Below, piece by piece: positions 35,111-46,513 of a DNA stretch of 64,000 nt. Numbering within the stretch: the stretch's first letter is position 1; each line of letters begins with the position of its first letter. The notes under the pieces are model-generated. The model did not search any database. It was given only the letters and a program-made list of their open reading frames with translations, and was not told where the DNA came from. Source of the DNA: Sarcomyxa edulis (Eukaryota > Basidiomycota > Agaricomycetes > Agaricales > Mycenaceae). Made by a program: the position numbers and the translations under genes. The DNA is taken from the NCBI GenBank assembly GCA_009761415.1, contig QUOL01000008.1:496001-560000 (forward strand), written 5' to 3'.

Positions 35111-35766
35111 ATGGCCCCCAAACCCGCTTCCACTGCTGGCAAAGCACCTGCCTCTACCGCTTCCAAAGCACCAGCAAAGACCGAGGGTGCAAAGAAAACC
35201 GCGACCAAGAAGGCTGCACCAGCTGAGGGAGAAAAGAAGAAGAGAAGAAAGACGCGTAAAGAGACTTACTCTTCGTACATCTACAAAGGTACGTCTACAC
35301 GTCTATTATCCCACACTCGCACAATCTCTAACAGTTGTACAGTCCTCAAGCAGGTACACCCTGACACGGGTATCAGCAACAAGGCAATGGCCATTCTCAA
35401 CTCTTTTGTCAACGATATTTTCGAGGTTCGTACGCGTTTTGTCTTTTTTTTCAACATGATTTATTGACTTAAATAAATTTTAGCGAATTGCATCGGAAGC
35501 CTCCAGTGCGTTCAAGTTTAAGCATTGTGATGCAACCAACCTGACTTCTTTCGAACAGAACTCGCTTCCTACTCCAAGAAATCTACCATCTCTTCCCGCG
35601 AAATTCAAACATCTGTACGCTTGATCCTCCCCGGAGAGCTTGCAAAGCACGCCATCTCGGAGGGTACAAAGTCCGTCACCAAGGCGAGTCCTCTTGACAT
35701 ACATCCTCTTCGATCCTTTCACTAACTTGTTTACTATCGCAGTTCTCTTCTGCAGGAGCCAAGTAA
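35111..35766 (+). CDS. Histone H2B with a GC-AG last intron
   Basis: Exons 35111-35288, 35343-35425, 35484-35505, 35559-35683 and 35743-35766 give 143 residues. Landmarks: basic N-terminal tail, [89 protein letters not shown]. The last intron (35684-35742) starts AAG|GCGAGT, a GC donor; it is required to give the conserved fungal end TKFSSAGAK. Reading through would replace that end with an unrelated 12-residue tail. A second, similar terminal exon lies at 35857-35880. It packages chromatin with H2A at 34156. Confidence 0.95.
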
Positions 35767-35856
35767 TCGTCTCGTCTCGTCTTCAGAGCTTTTTTCGGGT
35801 ACGTCCACTGTCATCCCTTCCCATCTCGGACGCGTGTTGACTGACTGTCTTCGCAG

Positions 35857-35880
35857 TCCTCGTCTGCGGGAGCCGAATAG
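35857..35880 (+). other. Duplicated H2B terminal exon (possible alternative 3' exon)
   Basis: After an acceptor ending TTCGCAG at 35856, 24 nt read SSSAGAE then TAG, against FSSAGAK then TAA in the main last exon at 35743. Both follow introns of about 60-90 nt, so exon and intron appear duplicated in tandem. If used from the upstream donor, the H2B C-terminus would change from Lys to Glu. Confidence 0.5.
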
Positions 35881-36183
35881 ACTGTACTTCTATCTTTTTT
35901 TTGCATCGTGTATTACTTGTATCCACTTTTTACTGCCCTATTTATAATCTTTTTTTTTTTGCTCAAATTTTCTGCAACGTTCGATCCGTACCCCTCACTG
36001 CCTGCGAGTGCGTTCGTTGAGATTGACGTCGAATGCACACGCCAGCGAATACCCAAGTAAAGCATATACATAACATAGCCAGAGGATACAAGGTAGAGTC
36101 GCTCAGACTAAGAGTCGGACATATATGACCTCAAGCCTAGATAAAAGATACATAATCCCCAAGCCGATCTTCTTCCAAGTCGT
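35881..36183. other. Convergent 3' intergenic region
   Basis: Downstream of H2B and of the dehydrogenase. It includes a T run at about 35949-35961. No gene seen. Confidence 0.5.
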
Positions 36184-37506
36184 TTATCCTACCAGTATGC
36201 CCTCATGAATAGCATTGCAAACAGCCTCAGTGACCTCCTTCGTACTAAAACTACCTCCCAAATCCCTCGTCCTAATACCTCCTCCAGACACGGTCTCGAC
36301 AGCATCCATCAGGATCTTAGCAGCAGCCCCCTCGCCCAACCAATCAAGCATCTCAGCTGCCGTCCAGAACGTCGCTACAGGATTAGCGATACCCTTTCCG
36401 ACGATATCTGGCGCGGAACCATGGACGGGCTCGAACATCGACGGATGGGCGCGTGTGGGGTCGAGGTTGGATGTTGGTGCGATCCCAATGGATCCTGCCA
36501 ATGAAGCTGCGAGGTCGGAGAGGATGTCTGCGTGGAGGTTCGTGGCGACGATGGTATCGAGTGACTTGGGATGGAGCACCATTCGTGTTGTCTGTTGAGA
36601 GGCGATAACGTTAGTAGTGATTCTGGTTAGTTTACGTTGATTGAGAATGAGAATTCACCATAGCGTCCACAAGCATCTTCTCGAGAGTCACGTCCGGGAA
36701 CTCCTTGGCCACTTCATAGGCCACTTCATCCCATAACACCATCCCAGATCGTTGCGCGTTTGATTTGGTGACGAATGTGAGGAGTTTACGAGGTCGTTTC
36801 GCAGCTGTCTCGAATGCGAATCGGAATATCCGCCGGATGGCATGTCGGCTGAAGATGGCAAGTTCTGTGCAATTCGTTAAAAGGCAATTCTGACGAAACA
36901 AGAAATAATCCATACCTGTGCCGACTTCCCAGTCGCATCCGATATGAGTACGTCCTCCTTGGCCAGCATATTCTCCTTCGGTATTCTCGCGCACGAGGAC
37001 CCAGTCGATATCGCCCTAGAAACTGTTCAGCACATATACACTTGAGAAATAGGTACAAGACAACTGACCGCTTTACATGCAGCAAGAGGCGATTTGACAC
37101 CCTTCAGGATACGCACGGGTCGGACATTGGCATACTGCTGGAACCGCTGGCGAATGGGAAGAAGTAGGGACCAAAGTGAGATATGGTCTGGGACTGTGGG
37201 GTCGCCGACAGCACCGAAAAAGATGGCATCTTTGGGCTGTAGTAATTCGAGAAAATTGTCGGGCATGTAGGCTCCTGTTTTCTTGTACCTATCGCTCGAC
37301 CAGTCGAAGTGCTCGAACTCTAACTTGAAGGCACCGGTGACATAGGATAGGACATCTAACACTCTTAAGCCTAGTGTGGGGTGTGAGGATGTTAGAAGTT
37401 TGTTCTGAGTTGTGGGATACTACATACCAGCAGCGATAACTTCCGTTCCAATTCCATCGCCTGGGATGACGGCGATTTTGTAGGTCTTTCGAATGCTGGG
37501 ATACAT
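36184..37506 (-). CDS. Tartrate/D-malate dehydrogenase (isopropylmalate DH family)
   Basis: The ATG at 37506 gives MYPSIRKTYKIAVIPGDGIGTEV, the family N-terminus. Later signatures: IFFGAVGDPTVPDHISLWSLLLPIRQRF, YANVRPVRILKGVKSPL, VRENTEGEYAGQGGR, VTKSNAQRSGMVLWDE, DAM/TTRMVLHPKSLDTIVATNLHADILSDLAA and FEPVHGSAPDIVGKGIANP. The EGEYAGQGGR loop and SLWSLLLPIRQ are typical of tartrate/D-malate enzymes rather than of LEU2. These oxidise and decarboxylate D-malate or tartrate with NAD+ and Mn2+. The metal-binding Asp residues (DILSDL) and the catalytic Lys (TKSN) are present. No mitochondrial presequence is obvious, so cytosolic is likely. Confidence 0.9.
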
Positions 37507-38686
37507 AACAAGTTGGTCGAGCTGTGATAAGTACTCACCGATACTATCAGGCAAATGAGTATAAGTACCGAATGGCGGGGTCGGGATCTACTCCTCCGCA
37601 CTTATTTTTATCTTCTTTTGTTCGAATTTCAAAGCGAAAAGGAAGGAACAGGAAGGAACATCAATGGATTGCATCATTTGACTGTCACTAGGTGTTATCA
37701 GGCCTGTGGCAAGCAGTCTTTGGCGGAAGGAACGACAAGACATGTATTTGTGGAGAGGAAAATACATGTATATCGCGCGACGCGAAGTGGCCGACTATAC
37801 ATACAGACGAACAAACGGATCTACATTCTAAGAAGAGGTCAATAAGATACTAGATTGAAGAAGTAGGGAATAAACACACCTGAGTCACTCCGAGTGAAAG
37901 AAATATAACGAAATCTCAAACAAGTGAGATGGGAAGGAAAAAATAGAGAAACAGCAACAGCGGACAAAGAGTAGTCTGAATCGAGTTGCCTGAGACACCA
38001 GAAGGTTGTCATCAAGGGCTGCGAAGTGAGCTAAAGGATGATTATGTGCATGGCAATCCTGATACATGAAGCATTATTCTCGTGCGCGAATACCTCTTGC
38101 ATAGCTCATGCAAGAGACAAGTGATTGTTGTTCTCCACAGTGTTTCCAGTGCTCCTGAACAAACGGCACAACGACGATGGCTAAGTATTAGGGACAGCAG
38201 AGTCAACCTAACCCCGTAGAGCTATGTACGCGCAACCGCACCTCCTGGCCAAGGAGTGCACCCCCGCGCCGATAAAGAATGCTTCATAGGATTGTCAATG
38301 AGAACATAATCACCCAATCCTCGCGACGATTTCCAATCCCACTGCCTCTTCGTGGCCCTCCCTTTACAGAATAAAGATCTCAGGGCGCTAAAAAGAAGCT
38401 GGGAGAATTGCTGATACGTCGTTTCAAAGATCCAGCTAGAACCAAACGAGGAGGATAGAATGCTCAGACCTTGGCCCGCTCGCGAATGAAGATGTGGAGA
38501 CATCCTGTGTGGAACGAGCATCGCAGCTTTGAGTCCGCTGTTGATGGAAGGAAAGAACAAGAAAAAAAAAGGATATAAAAAGAGGCCAAATGTTCTCACG
38601 GTCCTCGTGTGGCAATTGTTTGACGTAGAAGCTTGTCGCCACTCAGCCTGAACGTTAACGTCAACGTTCACTCGCACAAGTTCAAC
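37507..38686. other. Divergent intergenic region
   Basis: About 1.2 kb without a supported gene, between the dehydrogenase and the SRRM1-like gene. An open frame on the minus strand at 38222-38923 overlaps the 5' exons of the latter and is antisense. Confidence 0.5.
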
Positions 38687-40451
38687 ATGGCGGACGCTGG
38701 TGAGACCAGTGCAATGATATGGTATCCTTTCGTTATGCTCACGATATTCTCTTTGCTTACCTTCGTTAGGATTCTTCAAAGGCACCTCCGCAGACCAGGA
38801 TAGAAGGTTTTCTGACAAGGAGCTCAAGCTCTTAAAATCCATGAAATTTCCACCTGAATTTGACAAGAAGGTGCATATACCTGCATAGTTTGTCATCGGA
38901 CCAGCTCTGACGAAGGTGTCCAATTTTTTGCACTCCTTAGGTCGACATGCGTAAAGTGAACCTGAATGTCATCAGGCCTTGGATAGCGAAAAAGGTAGTT
39001 GAGCTTGTTGGTTTCGAAGACGAAGTGGTCGTGGAATATGCTATGGGACTTCTTGAAGATAAACAACAACCAGTACGTGCTATTTGAGCCATCATGAGCT
39101 GTATACTAACGACTATATAGTCTCCCGATCCCAAAAAGATGCAAATCAATTTGACAGGTTTCCTGACGAAAGATACCCCAGCTTTCATGTCGGCTCTCTG
39201 GAACTTACTCTTAGAAGCCCAGTCTGATGTCACTGGTGTTCCACGCACGTTTGTTGAACAGAAGAAGGAAGAAATGAGAAAGGCAAGGGAGGGTGATGGC
39301 AGAGCTTTGGATGAGAGAGACCGGAGGATGAGGTTGGACGAAATCAGAGACGGCGAACGTGGTGGTCGTGGTGGTGGTAGGGGAAGAGGAGGAAGAGGAA
39401 GGGGTGGAAGGGGTAGAGGCGGCTTCGACGATGATCGCGGTGGAAGAGGTCGTGATCGCGATGGCGGCTGGGGCAGTCGAGGTGGAGGCCGTGGTGGCGG
39501 TGGGGTGAGTCGATGTTGTTAGCTGTTTAATTGCTCTACTGATGTATCGTTTATAGGGACCACGTCGTCGTGTTTCTCGTTCTCCTCCGCCTCGCCGACG
39601 ATCCCGCTCTCCTACGCCAGATGGACGGAACTCGCGTTCCCCAGGACCTTCGCGTCGATATCGATCACCCCCGTCACGTCGTCGCTCCTCATCGCGTGAC
39701 GTTCACAGCTCACGTTCTCCACCACCTCGTCGACGATCTCCATCACGATCACGTTCCACTTCGAGATCTCCTCCACCACCCCCTCGCCGAAGGCCTCGCT
39801 CTCCCTCTCTCACCCCTCCTCGACGTTATAAAGGCAGAGACAGAGACAGCCGCAGTCCTCCTCCCCGACGACGTCGTGTCTCTCCCCCTCAGAGCCGCTC
39901 TCGCAGTCGCTCTCCGCGCGGTTATACCAGGAGACGAAGCCCCAGTATTTCTGGCCCCCCAAGACGACGAAGCGCAAGCCCACCCCGCAGGCACAAACGT
40001 CGCTCGCCATCAAGGTCCCGGTCTAGGTCTCGATCTCGATCTCCCATCTCACCCCCTCCATCCAGGCGTATGCGGAGCCGCAGTAAAGAAAGAACCAACA
40101 AGAAAGCCAAACGAGCGAGCCCTAGTCGAAGTCGCAGTAGATCACCCGCTCATAGCAACAAACGCCCTCGAAACGACGAGACGATGAACGTGGACAAAGA
40201 TAAAGACACTGCTGAAGGTGAATTAAAGATCAAAGGACAGGCGGAGGCTGAACGTCGGAAAAGTAAGTGGGAAGACGGGCCAAATGAAGAAGTGCGGAAT
40301 TAACCGTTTTTTATATACCCCATGGCTAATCGCGTCTTTTTTCATCCATTTATAGGACAAGACTGAACTCGAGAGGCGGGAAAGTGAACTGAAGGAGAAA
40401 GCCTTGCGCAACAAGGTGATCAATATGAGAACTCGGAAAGGGAGTAATTAA
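38687..40451 (+). CDS. SRRM1/SRm160-like PWI splicing co-activator
   Basis: The start at 38687 gives MADAGFFKGTSADQD, the conserved N-terminus. The PWI fold follows: FSDKELKLLKSMKFPPEF, VDMRKVNLNVIRPWIAKKVVEL, VVEYAMGLLEDKQQP, DPKKMQINLTGFL, FMSALWNLLLEAQ. Then come a Gly-Arg (RGG) tract at about 39360-39500 and a long Arg/Ser domain with RRRSRSP, SRSRSRS and PPRRR runs through about 40140. The last intron is 40292-40355; it is needed to reach the conserved end LRNKVINMRTRKGSN. PWI proteins bind nucleic acid and bridge splicing factors in the nucleus. Three different frames run long across the RS region because of its composition; only the Arg/Ser one is spliced in phase. Confidence 0.92.
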
Positions 40452-41366
40452 CGGAGCTCAAAAGCTTGGGAATCGCTTTTTGATATATTTGTTGCAAGGG
40501 CAAGTGGACTGCTTCGTTTATTTTGTTTCATTTTATTCTCGATACTCAGGCCTTGTAACTTACTTAGAGCTGTACATAAAGTCACCGTCTGACGGTCACT
40601 CATGGCTTTAACTTATGGCCATTCAATTGTCAATTTCATGTCGTACGTCTCTTGAAAACCCTACAAATAACTGAAAATCACAGCTCGTAAATGCTTCTCA
40701 AGCAAGGAGATATATGTGGCTATGAAGCCTACAAGTCTGTCCTTTTCACTTTAGCAAATATTTGCAGCCGCTGGTATACGTCTCGTGAAGATGTAAGCAT
40801 TCCTGGGATTGGACAGCTTACCTTCAGATATTTTGAACCGTTCATTTTTGCAGCATCCTAAATTCTACTCTCTAATTTCAAACGACTACGCATAAATCTC
40901 GCCAGCTCAACGTTTATATGCGCTCCTGTCCTATCACTTGATACAATACCTCTCCTTCCCTCGACTTCAGCCCTCCTGCCTCAAAATTCCATGTGACCCG
41001 AGATCCACACCCGGAAGGGTCCTGTATTTTCGGTAGATCCCCGGACAACCCTCCCCGAAACTTCTACGTTTTCCTGACAGGAATATACCTGTCTTGCTCC
41101 ACTTCTCCATACAACATCGAGAGACCCTTCGTTCCTGTTTTCCCGATCCTCATGCCAACTCGTTTCTATTCTCGCCCATCCTATTATTTGCAGCCCTATT
41201 CTTATATACCCTGGAATAAGCACGGATATTCCTAACGTCATCACCAGTACCAACCCATGCACATTCGACTAAAAATGAAACAAGTGCATCCAGTTGGGAG
41301 TATAAAATGCACGACTTCTCTACCTCTCTGCTCCATCGCTAAAGATTCCAACGCACCAAAAGAACC
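40452..41366. other. Intergenic with AA9 promoter
   Basis: No supported gene. A TATA box at 41301 lies about 66 bp before the first candidate start of the AA9 gene. Confidence 0.5.
41301..41307 (+). promoter_or_regulatory. TATA box of the AA9 gene
   Basis: TATAAAA in the sense orientation, 66 bp before the CTG candidate start at 41367. An ATG overlaps its last A but leads to TAA after 11 codons. Confidence 0.55.
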
Positions 41367-42778
41367 CTGTTTCTCCCTCTCGCAGCCGCTGCGTGTTTCA
41401 TCGCGTCCGTCTCGGCTCACGCCACATTCCAAGAACTTTGGATAAACGGCGTGGACCAAGGCTCCGCCTGCGTACGTCTGCCTGCTAGTAACTCACCCGT
41501 TACTAGCGTCACTACCCCCGTGCGTATTGTATTATATCGTAGCCTTTTGGTTGAGATGGTCATTGATGATGTTATTGCAGGACCTGGCGTGCAATGTCAA
41601 CCCATGGACCAGCCAGGGAGTATGTTCCGTACAGCGTAAGCTTCCCTGCGAATCCGAGATTGATTCGTCGTTGATTTTCTTTGCTTTCATCGATATGGAC
41701 AGCCGGCGATTCTGTCACGGTAGAAATGCACCAACAAGTACGTGGTCTTTCCTGACGGTTGAGTATCGGCTAACCGTCTCATGTACACCGGTAGCCTGGA
41801 GATCGGTCATGCGCGAATGAAGCCATTGGTGGTGACCACTACGGACCCATCAACGTATGTCATTCTCGTCCATTGAAGTTGGCGAATAATCGACATTCTA
41901 TGTAGATCTATATGGCTCCTGTTTCTGACGCCACAACCGCCGTTGGGGCCGACGCAAGCTGGTTCAAGGTCAATGAGATGGGTCTCGTGTCTGACAATCC
42001 TGATTATTGGGCGACCGGTTCGTCCCTTTTTCTATCAGATATAGCAGGCTGTATACTTACAACACCTGGCTTCTATGTCTAGAGGTCCTGAATGTGAGAA
42101 TCACATCCTCATCCTCGTCACATAATGAAGGACTATAATATTGATTTAAACACATTCTAGGACAACTGTGGCCACTTTACATTCACGGTACCAACGGGGA
42201 TCGCTCCTGGAAATTACTTGTTACGTGCTGAAGTCATCGGTATGTTTATTCTGACCTGGGAGACGATATATGATTGATATGAAGATCATCTCTTTCAGCT
42301 CTTCATGTCGCATCGAGTGTTGGCGGCGCTCAGTGAGTTTATCTGTGGCTATGATTCATGCCACACTGATATTCTGTTCCGAAAGATTCTACATGTCGTG
42401 CTTCCAAATCAATGTGGGTCTTTCAGCTATCGAATAATACGTGCATACTGAAACCATGCTAGGTTGGTGGCAGCGGTACTGCAACACCCTCTGGCGTCGC
42501 CATTCCCGGAGCGTACAGTGCCACTGACCCCGGAATCCTTATTAACATTTACCAGCAACTAAACACCTACGATAGTACGTTGCCATTTCATTGCCAGGAT
42601 TTGCCACACTAACCTTACCTTATCACCAGTCCCTGGACCGACCCCATACGCTAGTGCATCTCCCACGGTCGCCGCTGTAGCGTATCCTACCACGGCTACC
42701 TGGAACACCGCTCTTCAGCCATCAACTGTCCCGACTACGACTGCTGCTCCTGGAGCGGCTGGGTTTGGCAAAGCGTAG
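41367..42778 (+). CDS. AA9 lytic polysaccharide monooxygenase, start codon unclear
   Basis: The mature chain starts HATFQELWINGVDQG (His codon at 41418; the N-terminal His binds copper). Other copper-site residues follow: EAIGGDHYGP (second His) and FYMSCFQIN (axial Tyr). DLACNVNPW, PGDSVTVEMHQQ, FKVNEMG and FTFTVPTGIAPGNYLLRAE are AA9 signatures. All introns keep the frame, to the TAG at 42776. AA9 enzymes cleave cellulose oxidatively outside the cell. In the signal-peptide frame (LFLPLAAAACFIASVSA before HATF) there is no ATG: an in-frame TAA at 41340 precedes it. A CTG at 41367 in good context, an undetected upstream exon, or loss of the start codon are the options. No CBM1 is present; the C-terminus is Thr/Ala-rich. 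Confidence 0.85.
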
Positions 42779-43041
42779 ATACGACAAAGGATTACCGTAT
42801 ATTGCATGTCTCACTTTCAATTGAGCTATTTACGACTGTCCGTCCCTAAGAATAGGCCAAATTGCAATCGAGGCCCCCCTTGCCAGTGTCATCCGCCGCG
42901 CGTCTGGGGCCCCATACGTAAATGAGATCTTCAATTCTCCAATAACATATACTTGAACAAGACGTCGACCAGTCTTCAAAGACTTCGACGTTTGTCGACT
43001 CAAGCAACGTCTTTCTCGTCTAATCTTCATACCTACACATA

Positions 43042-43826
43042 ATGTCTAGTCTAATCGTAACGACTTCCCCATCCTTCTTACCAACATCGACGTCCTCGTC
43101 AACCGCATCTTCGTCTTCTAGCACCAGCGACGGAGGTGGCCCAGGCACCTCAAAAGGCGCAAACTACTTCTTCGGTTTCCTCATCACATTCATCGTCCTC
43201 CTACTCCTCTTCATAGCATGTGGAGTAGGCACACGACGACGGTTCACTTCCAGACGGAGAGCTCTTATGTTCGGAAACCTCGATGCTTGGGATGGAATGA
43301 CAGGGGTAGGGGCAAGAGCAAGGGCGGCTGAGAATCAAGTTGAACCCACTTTCTGGGAACCAGTTCTTGAGAAAGGATCTACGAACGATTATGCATGGAA
43401 AAGTCTGAAGGTCAGTGATTCATGTTGACCGTTGGATATTGGATATCCGAGACAACAGTGCTCAGAGTCATCGTTCTCCCCCAGCCCTTATCAGTGTCGG
43501 TCGTTCGACGTAAACTTGAAACGAAAGAAACAGATACCTCCCCCGCCAATACCGGTGCCAGTATTATTACTGCACTTGACCGTTTTCGTTACATCTTTCA
43601 AACACCATCATGGCTACGGAGGACATCGCCATTCCAGGACTCGGACGCACTGGCAGAAACAGCGGTCGACCGTGACTCGGACGAGCCCCCAGAAGCAGTT
43701 CAAGTGGCGATCATGATCGGTATGCCCGGGCGAAGAGGACTCGGAAGGGATTCACCACTTCCGGAATATTATATAGGTGTTGTCCAAGTTCCATGGAATG
43801 TGCCACTGGGGGAATTGAAGGTGTAG
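43042..43826 (+). CDS. Small single-pass membrane protein, unknown
   Basis: Exons 43042-43410 and 43485-43826 give 236 residues. A Ser/Thr-rich N-terminal stretch precedes one strong membrane segment (FFGFLITFIVLLLLFIACGVG), a basic stop-transfer (TRRRFTSRRR), and a cytosolic part with WDGMTG, EPTFWEPVLE and a conserved-looking end VAIMIGMPGRRG...LPEYYIGVVQVPWN. This layout (outside-facing Ser-rich tail, one helix, short conserved cytosolic motif) recurs in basidiomycete proteins of unknown role. No function can be assigned. Confidence 0.7.
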
Positions 43827-44168
43827 GTCTCGGTGTAGGGGATTTTCGGGGATTCTGTCTCGATGTGTATATTTATCTTATACCCCACGGGGAAGGAAGG
43901 AAGTATCCGAGTGCGAGTGCGAGTGCGCAGCTGTGGTACTCAGGTTGGATGTTGGTCTATTGGGTTATCTGGGAGGGGATGGCATGTAGCTTTCAAATAC
44001 GTATACTGTATTCTCAATTATGTTGTACATTCTTCAAGGGACTTTTCAAGTGGTATATATCACGACATTTAGAATCATGCATCATATTCGAGTTGTCCAG
44101 TAAAGAGTCAGGCCCGTACTAGATCAACTCCATACCGAACGAACATGAATCACGCAAACCCCTACGCC
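43827..44168. other. Convergent 3' intergenic region
   Basis: Between the membrane-protein and HEM14-like genes. No feature seen. Confidence 0.5.
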
Positions 44169-45804
44169 CTAACCCCAACTCTCACCCACATACTTCCCAG
44201 CCTCTACACAATCCCCCACACTAACACCATCCACACCCGCCCCAACAACCTCCAACCTCCCACCCCACTCCCCTCCCTCCAGCACACCCAACAGCTCACC
44301 CATCCGATCCAGATGCCCCACCCCCAAAGTCGGTATACACCCCTCCAAACGACGTACACGATGGAACAGAGGTTCCGGTAATGGCGTTGGTCGTGCGAGG
44401 TGCGTCTGGAGGTGTTTGAGAAGAGTGGGCAGGGAGGTGTGAGCAGACGTTATAGGATATGGACCGCCCATCATCATTGTTAATTTCCTTATACCGTTGT
44501 TCGTATCGATGTCCTGAGAAGACAGCGCGCCCGAGTCGAATACGGTCCCAAGTATTCCCGGATCGCTCTCGGAATACCCTCCCTCCGGACGCGGGATGAG
44601 GTAGCCGAAGCCGGGGGGGCAGATGGGGTCGGTAGGGGATGTAGGGAATATGAGGTTAACAATGGTGATGCTAGAAGCGGAGTTGGCTGTTAGGTGTGGG
44701 AGAGGGGTTGTTGGGGGGAGGATTTTGTGGAGGGAGGGGAGGGGAAGGGCGGAGACGATGTGTGTTGGGGTGAGGGTTTCGTTTGTGGTAGTTTCTATCT
44801 GGATACATAATTAGATAATAGTAAGGAATGTGGGGAGAGATGTATGGGACGTACCACGAAAGATTTATCTTCCTGCCGTTGAAGCGAAGTTACACCCGTC
44901 CCAGTCATAATCCGGACGTTCGGCCTTTGTCTCAAATCTCGTTCTATAGCATCAGTGAGGGTCTGCATACCATCCTTGAACGAATACACAGAAACACCCT
45001 TCATCAACGCCTGGGTATCCCCAAGGTCAAAATCTCTCGCTTTCTTCAATTCCCCCACCTCCGGCATCTCTTTCGCTGACAAGAACCCTCCAACGACCGT
45101 ACCCCCACCTCTATCTTCCAAGTCCCAAAGATCCGAGAGCGCTGCGGATCGGATACTCAATTTCCTCGAATCAGCACCGTAGATTCCATGAATTAACGCG
45201 CTCCCAAGGATCCTCGCGAAGGGCTCTCCGAACCTCCGAGTCAAGAAAGAGTCGATACTCTCATCAGTAATCCCCTTGGGTCTGTTGTCTTTCTTGAATA
45301 TCTCGCGGATCACAGACGGGATGAGAATACCTCGGAATGGCGATGTGAACACGGATAGGACGGAGGATGGAAGGGTCAGTAGTCCTGTCTTTCCAGGAAG
45401 ACTGAGGTATCGTTTTTGTGCGGCTGGCGCGGTTAATGGTACGGTGATGATTGAATCGGATAGTTTGAGGAGATTTATCTGGTCTTGTTTAGGATTTCAG
45501 TTGGTTCGATATGGGTGTGAAAGTGAAAGTGGGCCCATTATCCCGCATGTATTATTTTTTGGGGATAGGAGGAGCTCACCAATTCCAAGACAGACTTTGC
45601 CTTTGGTCTGAGTGTCCTAGGTCCAGACTCTATGAGTACCGACCCGTTCCCGACTTGGATACGTTCGCTTCGAACCCATCCACCCAACCTAGGTTGTTTT
45701 TCGAGGAGGCTGATGATAGAAGTGGGGAATCTTCGAGATAGGTGAAAGGCACTTGATAGACCTGTTAGTCCACCTCCTAGGATTGCGATGTGTCGTGGAT
45801 TCAT
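44169..45804 (-). CDS. HEM14: Protoporphyrinogen oxidase
   Basis: The ATG at 45804 gives MNPRHIAILGGGLTGLSSAFHL with the FAD-binding GxGxxG-like start, then LLEKQPRLGGWVRSER and ESGPRTLRP. Later: SPFRGILIPSVIREIF, ESIDSFLTRRFGEPFARIL, LIHGIYGADSRKLSIRSA, SALPLPSL and, at the end, LEVVGAGVDGVSVGDCVEAGKYV, the second FAD-binding segment. Three exons (45804 to about 45590, a long middle exon, and about 44800 to 44169). The enzyme oxidises protoporphyrinogen IX to protoporphyrin IX in haem synthesis, on the inner mitochondrial membrane. No presequence is needed, because family members use internal targeting. Intact in sequence. Confidence 0.92.
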
Positions 45805-46513
45805 CGAATCATCCGAGTCAAGAATTTACTCAGAGTCAGGTTCAGGTCACGGTTGTGAGAGTCTTGGACGTGTCGATCGTTGTTGCAAATAGGCGTAGCA
45901 CCGCCACCTTACTCATATCCCGAACGTGATTAGACAGACACCACTTGACGACCCTGTGTTTTCGTGTCTGCCTCGAACGACAGAGGTGTTGGGAAATTTG
46001 TATTCCAAGGTACTCGTGAAATATCTTCTCTCAGTCTAAACGCTTGGAAAAGCAAACGCCACCATGAGTCGTTTTGTTACCGCTCTTGGACTGGAGCCGT
46101 GTTATATCATCTAATGCACTCATTTTTTAGATTCCTCCGTTATCAGCGCCGTTCAAGTAGGTGGGGGTGCTCACCTCTCGTGTTGTGAGACGTTGCCCCG
46201 AGCCTGATGCCTTTAAAAAATTGATAACCTTGGGTGTCGATCTAGCGGATGGAGAATTTCTGGAGAAAGCTGTGTCTGGAATGCAATCGTTTCTGATGGC
46301 CACTTTTCTCGTAACAGCAAATAAATTGGTATGTTGCCATGGACGGTCGATGGACGTCCACAATGTGCAGGACGGCGCATCGTGGGCGGTAGTTGTGATT
46401 TATTGAATTCAGCCGGCGTAGTACGTAGCACCGCCACAATTGAATCATATCCCGAGCTTCGGACTCGACTCAACTGAAACGGCTCTTCTCCATCCCCATC
46501 GATGAAATAAGAC
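45805..46513. other. Intergenic region with direct repeats and a relic frame
   Basis: Two copies of a motif GTAGCACCGCCAC...TCATATCCCGA lie at about 45895-45924 and 46425-46456, in direct orientation. Between them is the NmrA-like relic at 46161. No complete gene. Confidence 0.5.
46161..46330 (+). pseudogene. Possible NmrA/SDR-like gene fragment
   Basis: One frame reads VRRCPEPDAFKKLITLGVDL followed by ADGEFLEKAVSGMQSF, which resembles the pattern of NmrA-like NAD-binding proteins (R.P...A..L...GV...D..D...L..A..G...F). No start, flanking exons or nucleotide-binding loop are found, so it would be a relic at most. Confidence 0.3.

Noticed and set aside
38222..38923. 233-residue minus-strand frame
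   Set aside because: It overlaps the 5' exons of the SRRM1-like gene, whose protein sequence is conserved.
39570..40187. 205-residue frame rich in Asp, Leu and His across the RS region
   Set aside because: It is a shifted reading of the Arg/Ser codons; only the Arg/Ser frame joins the flanking exons in phase.
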